From Patescibacteria group bacterium (GTDB lineage: Bacteria; Patescibacteriota; Saccharimonadia; CAILAD01; BJGX01): 26,205 nt of DNA. Location of the stretch: NCBI GenBank assembly GCA_009691555.1, contig SICB01000004.1, forward strand, positions 1 to 26,205, written 5' to 3'. The stretch's first letter is position 1. The number at the start of each line of letters is the position of its first letter. Both the position numbers and the translations under genes were made by a program. This document shows positions 21,951 to 26,205 of the stretch, piece by piece. Under the pieces are notes generated by a model, which made no database searches, had not been told where the DNA came from, and saw nothing but the letters and a program-made list of their open reading frames with translations.

Positions 21951-23301
21951 TAAGATGACCGCCAAAGATGCCCTAAAAGCCAAACTGCCGCCGCAAAACC
22001 CTCAGGCTGAGGCTAGCCTGATAGGTTCATTGTTGCTCGATAAAGACGCCATCATCAAGGTCGCCGACATCGTCCATACTGAAGATTTTTATGTCGAAAA
22101 AAACGGCCTGATATTTGATGCAATTATTAGTCTGTTTGAAAAACGCGAGCCAATCGATATCGTAACCCTCTCCGAAGAGCTCGAAAAACAAGGAGTTTTA
22201 AAAGAAGTCGGAGGCTCGAGTTATATTACCGATATGGTCAATAATGTTCCGTCGGCAGCCCACGTCGCTCAATACGGCCAGATTGTTGCCCAAAAGGCTA
22301 CACTGCGAAGACTCATCGGGGCTGCTAGCGAAATAAACAACCTGGCTTATGATGAAGACCAACAGCTCGACGGGCTGCTAGATAAGGCCGAACAAACTCT
22401 CTTTGATGTTAGCCAAAAGCACCTGCGGCAGAATTTTGTATCTATTAAAGATGTGCTGGCCGAGAGTTTTAACCGACTCGACAGTCTGCACAAGGACAAG
22501 GACAGTCTGCGCGGTATCCCAACTGGCTTTAAAGGTATCGACAACATCCTGGCGGGCTTACAAAAATCAGACCTTATCATAATAGGAGCCAGACCGAGTA
22601 TGGGCAAAACTAGCTTGGCCCTAAATATAGCCCAAAATGTCGCCACCAAAGAAGGTGTGCCGGTTGGCATATTTAGTCTCGAAATGAGCAAAGAGCAGCT
22701 GATTGATAGGCTGCTGGCCTCAGAGGCCGGCATTGATAGCTGGAAGCTGCGCACCGGCAACCTCGAAGATAAAGACTTTGAGAAAATCAATAAGGCAATG
22801 GGCGTCTTGGCCGAAGCCCCTTTATATATCGACGACTCAGCGATGGCAAATGTTATGGAAATGCGCACCAAGGCCAGACGCTTACAATCGGAGCACGACC
22901 TTGGCCTAATAGTTATCGATTATATCCAGCTAATGAGTGGCCGTAGCAACAACGCCGAGAACCGAGTGCAAGAAATTTCAGAGATATCGCGCGGGCTTAA
23001 GGGCTTGGCTAGGGAGCTCAATGTGCCCGTCATTGCTCTTTCTCAGCTGAGCCGTTCGGTCGAGCAACGCTCACCCAAAATTCCGCAGCTCTCAGACCTT
23101 CGCGAATCTGGCTCAATTGAGCAAGACGCCGATGTCGTGATGTTTATCTACCGAGAAGATTATTACGACAAAGACACCGAAAAGAAAAATATCGCCGATA
23201 TTTTAATTAAAAAACACCGTAACGGACCAACTGGCGAAGTCGAATTATTCTTCCAGCCCGACCAGACGCTATTTAGATCTATCGAAAGGGCACCCAATTA
23301 A
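21943..23301 (+). CDS. dnaB: Replicative DNA helicase DnaB
   Basis: 452 residues, normal length. N-terminal primase-interaction domain (about 17-150, beginning PPQNPQAEASLIGSLLLD), then the RecA-type motor domain with Walker A GARPSMGKTS (215-224), GIFSLEMSKEQL, LIVIDYIQLM and QLSDLRESGSIEQDADVV. No intein or other insertion. The ATG at 21943 overlaps the end of dnaX by eight bases; an in-frame start at 21925 lies deeper in dnaX and is less likely. Pairing with dnaX makes a small replication operon. Confidence 0.96.
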   Translation: MANKMTAKDALKAKLPPQNPQAEASLIGSLLLDKDAIIKVADIVHTEDFYVEKNGLIFDAIISLFEKREPIDIVTLSEELEKQGVLKEVGGSSYITDMVNNVPSAAHVAQYGQIVAQKATLRRLIGAASEINNLAYDEDQQLDGLLDKAEQTLFDVSQKHLRQNFVSIKDVLAESFNRLDSLHKDKDSLRGIPTGFKGIDNILAGLQKSDLIIIGARPSMGKTSLALNIAQNVATKEGVPVGIFSLEMSKEQLIDRLLASEAGIDSWKLRTGNLEDKDFEKINKAMGVLAEAPLYIDDSAMANVMEMRTKARRLQSEHDLGLIVIDYIQLMSGRSNNAENRVQEISEISRGLKGLARELNVPVIALSQLSRSVEQRSPKIPQLSDLRESGSIEQDADVVMFIYREDYYDKDTEKKNIADILIKKHRNGPTGEVELFFQPDQTLFRSIERAPN

Positions 23302-23305
23302 AGTA

Positions 23306-23334
23306 TTGGGCTAGAGCCCACTCTAATGTATAAT
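23306..23334 (+). promoter_or_regulatory. Candidate promoter of the surface-glycosylation genes
   Basis: TATAAT at 23329-23334 with TTGGGC at 23306-23311, spacer 17. A start near 23341 would leave only about nine bases before the ATG at 23350. A small hairpin (TGGGC/GCCCA, 23307-23320) overlaps the -35 region. Confidence 0.45.
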
Positions 23335-23349
23335 AATTACATAAGCAGT

Positions 23350-23892
23350 ATGAAAGATAGCAAGCGCCCCGCAAAACCAGTTAAAAAAAGCTCAGAAATT
23401 GCCCAGGTCGGTCGCTTTGGCTTAGTTGGAATACTAAACACCTTGGTGGATTTTGTAGTTCTCAATGTCTTGGCAGTTACGCTTCTCCCCAAAACCTTAG
23501 TAATTTTTAGTGTTAGCTTATTCGGCAATACCTACAACATCACGGGCCTCATACTGGCCGGCATCATTTCTGGCACGGCGGCAATGATCAATAGCTTCGT
23601 ATTTAACAAAAATTTTACCTTCAAAGCCAAAAACCTAGCTACCCGCAAACTAGTGCTGTTTTTTGTCATTACAGCCGCTGGACTGTACCTTATTCGCCCA
23701 GTCATACTCTATATATTTAGCGATCTCTGGCTCTGGCCATCGCAGTTGGCTTACGATATAAGTAGCTGGCTACAGCTGCCATTTAGCAGAGACTTTACCG
23801 ATGTAAACCTTGCTCTGGTAGCTGCAATCGCCGTCGTTTTGGTGTATAACTACCTAATGTATAAATACCTTATTTTCAACGATGAAAACTAA
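23350..23892 (+). CDS. GtrA-family membrane protein
   Basis: 180 residues from the ATG at 23350. It has the GtrA layout: RFGLVGILNTLVDFVVLNVLA at the first TM, about four TM segments in all, the conserved SFVFNKNFTFK between the second and third, and a last TM ending VYNYLMYKYLIF. GtrA proteins are thought to move undecaprenyl-phosphate-linked sugars across the membrane. An ATG at 23326 gives eight more residues, but it lies over the likely -10 box, so the shorter form is preferred. It overlaps the next gene by 11 bases; together with the two glycosyltransferases it forms one operon. Confidence 0.85.
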   Translation: MKDSKRPAKPVKKSSEIAQVGRFGLVGILNTLVDFVVLNVLAVTLLPKTLVIFSVSLFGNTYNITGLILAGIISGTAAMINSFVFNKNFTFKAKNLATRKLVLFFVITAAGLYLIRPVILYIFSDLWLWPSQLAYDISSWLQLPFSRDFTDVNLALVAAIAVVLVYNYLMYKYLIFNDEN

Positions 23893-25447
23893 GCCAAAAA
23901 AATCATTATTTAAAAAATACCTGCCTCTAATCTTGCTAGCTGGTATCATCGCCCTGGCCGTATTTTTTAGATTCTACCAGCTTAATACTCTCCCACCAGG
24001 CCTCCACCCAGACGAAGCGGCCAACGGTCTGGATATCTTTAGTATTCTCGAAAACCAGGATTTTAGAATTATCTACAACACCAATGGGCCAAGAGAAGCG
24101 CTGTTTTTTTATCTTCAGGCGGTATTCGTATTTTTTATGGGCAACACCATCTTGGCCCTGCGTATCGCACCAGCCCTATTCGGGGTAGCCAGCGTGGTGG
24201 TTATTTATCTGGCCACCAAGGCTTGGTTTAATCGCCGAACGGCGCTACTAGCGGCTTTTTTTATGGCAGTCAACCCTTGGGTAGTTACGATTCAGCGCGA
24301 TGGTTTTAGGGCCAGCCTAGTGCCACTCTTTCTTGGTCTTTTCTTGTGGCTAGGAGCCAAGGCTTACAAAACCAATAAAACTATTTACTATATTTTATCT
24401 GCCATAGCTCTTGGACTGGGCTTTTACACCTACTCGGCATTTACAATGGTACTGCCAGCCCTGCTGCTGGGCTTTATTTATATGCTAATACTCAGACGCG
24501 ACTATATCAAACAAAATTGGAAAAAGCTTCTGCTTAGCCTCGTGGTATTTGGCTTGGTTATGGCGCCACTAATATTTACTACCATCAAAGACCCCGGCGG
24601 ATCGACCGCACGCGCCGGCGGTACCAGCTTTTTGAATAAAGACCTCAATAACGGACAACCAATCCAGACTCTCCTCTCTGGCACCGCCAAGACACTCTTG
24701 CAATATAACTACATCGGCGACGAAAATAGCCGCCACAATACGCCAGGGCAGCCACTGCTGAATGTCTTTGTTGGGCTAATGTTTGTATTAGGAATCGTGA
24801 TGTGCTTATTTAATTTGTCCAGGCCTAGGTACGTAATGCTACTGATAGTGCTTGGTGCTATGATGTTGCCGGCACTCTTGACGGCCGAGGGCTTACCCCA
24901 CGGCCTCAGATCAATCGGCACGGCGGTTCCGGTCTTTATGCTGGCCGGCATGGGAGCTAACTATTTACTCTACATTTGGTATAGGACCTTCCCTGTAAAT
25001 AAGCTCGCCAGAGCCACTGGTTTAATTATGATTTGCACACTGCTGGCTCTAACACTCGTTCAATCATATCGGCAATACTTCGTAGCTTGGGCTCAGGACT
25101 CCAGAACCTTCGAAGCCTACAGCGAAGGTTCTGTAGAGGTTGCCAAATACCTAATTGCCAATAGCCGCAGTGGCAGCAAGAATCTCGTGCTGATGGGCGG
25201 CTACGAGGCCAACCCAATACAATATCTGACGCACAACAAGGTAGATTACGAGCTAATCGACGAAAAGCGCCTACAAGATTTACCAATCGAAGGACCAATC
25301 AACCAAATTATTATAATTCCTGCTGGCCCTGATGCCGACAAGCGAGTTGCAATCCTTAGAGCCAAGTTTCCTAAAGGTACCGTTACCAACGTCAACTCCA
25401 ACTTCAACGACAAATACTTATTTAGCGTCTTTAGGGTCAAGCAATGA
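23882..25447 (+). CDS. Polytopic membrane glycosyltransferase, GT39/ArnT-PMT type
   Basis: 521 residues with about 11 TM segments. The first outside loop has the acidic motif PPGLHPDEAANG (Asp44-Glu45), and NGPREALFFY follows; both are hallmarks of GT-C fold enzymes of the PMT/ArnT kind. These take a sugar from a polyprenyl phosphate donor and put it on a protein, lipid or glycan on the outer face. The C-terminal soluble part (about 410-521) has an alternating alpha/beta look, as in related enzymes. It sits between GtrA and a GT2 enzyme likely to make the lipid-linked donor; its ATGA overlap with the latter supports coupling. Confidence 0.85.
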   Translation: MKTKPKKSLFKKYLPLILLAGIIALAVFFRFYQLNTLPPGLHPDEAANGLDIFSILENQDFRIIYNTNGPREALFFYLQAVFVFFMGNTILALRIAPALFGVASVVVIYLATKAWFNRRTALLAAFFMAVNPWVVTIQRDGFRASLVPLFLGLFLWLGAKAYKTNKTIYYILSAIALGLGFYTYSAFTMVLPALLLGFIYMLILRRDYIKQNWKKLLLSLVVFGLVMAPLIFTTIKDPGGSTARAGGTSFLNKDLNNGQPIQTLLSGTAKTLLQYNYIGDENSRHNTPGQPLLNVFVGLMFVLGIVMCLFNLSRPRYVMLLIVLGAMMLPALLTAEGLPHGLRSIGTAVPVFMLAGMGANYLLYIWYRTFPVNKLARATGLIMICTLLALTLVQSYRQYFVAWAQDSRTFEAYSEGSVEVAKYLIANSRSGSKNLVLMGGYEANPIQYLTHNKVDYELIDEKRLQDLPIEGPINQIIIIPAGPDADKRVAILRAKFPKGTVTNVNSNFNDKYLFSVFRVKQ

Positions 25448-26184
25448 GCTACCAGCTGAGTATCGTTATCCCAACCTATAATGAGGCACAGCGAATTGGC
25501 GCGACCCTCCAGAGCCTATCGGAATACCTTAAAAAGCAAAAGTTAGATGCCGAAGTTTTGGTTCTTGATGCCGACAGCCCCGACAATACTGCCGAAGAAG
25601 TCAAAAAATACATCAATAAGTTTAGTAGTCTTCGAGTTGTTAGTGTTGGCCCCAAGCCAAAAGGCCAATTCGTCAAGGGACTGCAGGTCAAGAAGGGTAT
25701 GCTAGAGGCCAAAGGTAAATACGCGCTATTTATGGATGCCGATTTGGCAACACCCTTAAAGTACATCGACCAAGCCGTTGCAGAGCTCGACTCCGGCAAG
25801 CAGGTGGCGATATGCGTTAGGAACCTACAAAAGAGCCACAAAGGTTTGCGCAAGCTAATATCGGGCTTTGGCAACACGCTAGTACAAACCTTGTTGCTTC
25901 CTGGTATCGCCGATACCCAGTGTGGCTTCAAGGCCTTTACAAGCGAAGCCGTACAGGCAATATTTCCGCTCCAGACAATCGATAGCTGGGGGTTTGATAT
26001 GGAGATATTGGCCATCGCCCGTAAAAAAGGCTTTTCGATAGGCTTGATTGATGTTCCGGACTGGAAGGATGTCAAGGAAGGCAGCAAAATTAGTGGCTCA
26101 TCGCCGATTAAAGCATCATTACAGACATTTGGTGACCTATTAAAAATACGTTGGCGGTTACTACGTGGCAAATACAAGCACTAA
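25444..26184 (+). CDS. GT2 glycosyltransferase, polyprenyl-phosphate glucosyltransferase-like
   Basis: 246 residues, one cytoplasmic GT-A domain: LSIVIPTYNEAQRIG (5-19), GQFVKGLQVKKGMLEAKGKY and the metal site DAD (98-100, in FMDADLATP), then DTQCGFKAFTSEA and WGFDMEIL. The outline fits the Alg5 / DPM-like group that links glucose or mannose to a polyprenyl phosphate. It lacks TM helices, so the membrane step would be done by the GtrA protein and GT39 enzyme encoded just upstream. It overlaps the GT39 gene by four bases (ATGA). Sugar identity cannot be told. Confidence 0.88.
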   Translation: MSYQLSIVIPTYNEAQRIGATLQSLSEYLKKQKLDAEVLVLDADSPDNTAEEVKKYINKFSSLRVVSVGPKPKGQFVKGLQVKKGMLEAKGKYALFMDADLATPLKYIDQAVAELDSGKQVAICVRNLQKSHKGLRKLISGFGNTLVQTLLLPGIADTQCGFKAFTSEAVQAIFPLQTIDSWGFDMEILAIARKKGFSIGLIDVPDWKDVKEGSKISGSSPIKASLQTFGDLLKIRWRLLRGKYKH

Positions 26185-26205
26185 ACCAAACAGCACTAGC
26201 AAGCA

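Noticed and set aside
25476..26177. Long ORF on the minus strand opposite the final GT2 gene
   Set aside because: It mirrors a clear GT2 glycosyltransferase on the plus strand, has no recognisable motif and no ribosome site; it is an antisense shadow.
1..26205. Alternative genetic code (TGA as Gly) as in some CPR groups
   Set aside because: TGA ends confident genes such as crtI and thyA at the expected family lengths, and no gene needs read-through.

Overview
The window reads as a chromosomal segment of a Patescibacteria/CPR bacterium, most likely a Saccharibacteria (TM7) relative. Pointers are short intergenic gaps, many overlapping genes, near-leaderless promoters with TATAAT boxes next to start codons, divergent core proteins (a DnaX without its zinc module, L1 and L7/L12 with charged extensions) and several orphan membrane proteins. 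TGA ends several confident genes (crtI, thyA), so this is not a code-25 lineage. The phylum call is inference.

Layout. 1-346 is the 3' end of an RCC1-repeat protein made of near-identical 150-bp repeats. 347-1344 is a repeat-rich non-coding stretch around a tRNA-Trp(CCA) gene on the minus strand, with a 70-bp repeat array on the tRNA 3' side and a 167-bp structured tandem repeat on its 5' side. 1345-4042 holds an ECF sigma factor, a likely membrane-anchored anti-sigma factor, a secreted helical protein and an orphan membrane protein. 4046-10116 is a carotenoid cluster in two divergent arms: minus strand crtYe-like, crtYf-like and a lycopene elongase (CrtEb family) fused to a GT2 glycosyltransferase; plus strand crtI, crtE, crtB. 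Together these suggest a glycosylated cyclic C50 carotenoid.

10156-11364 is a 7-TM orphan. 11443-13717 is secE-nusG-rplK-rplA. 13859-18565 is a nucleotide/folate block: a cytidylyltransferase-fold protein, a two-domain dCMP-deaminase-like protein, DHFR fused to a HIT domain, thymidylate synthase and serine hydroxymethyltransferase. dCMP deamination, dUMP methylation, DHF reduction and methylene-THF supply would close the dTMP cycle. This block separates rplKA from rplJL (18783-19803), which is preceded by a well-formed L10 leader with an attenuator. The rest is a conserved-looking orphan, dnaX, dnaB and a GtrA / GT39 / polyprenyl-phosphate GT2 module for surface glycosylation.

The most interesting items are the C50-carotenoid cluster with its elongase-glycosyltransferase fusion, the DHFR-HIT fusion and the structured non-coding repeats around tRNA-Trp.
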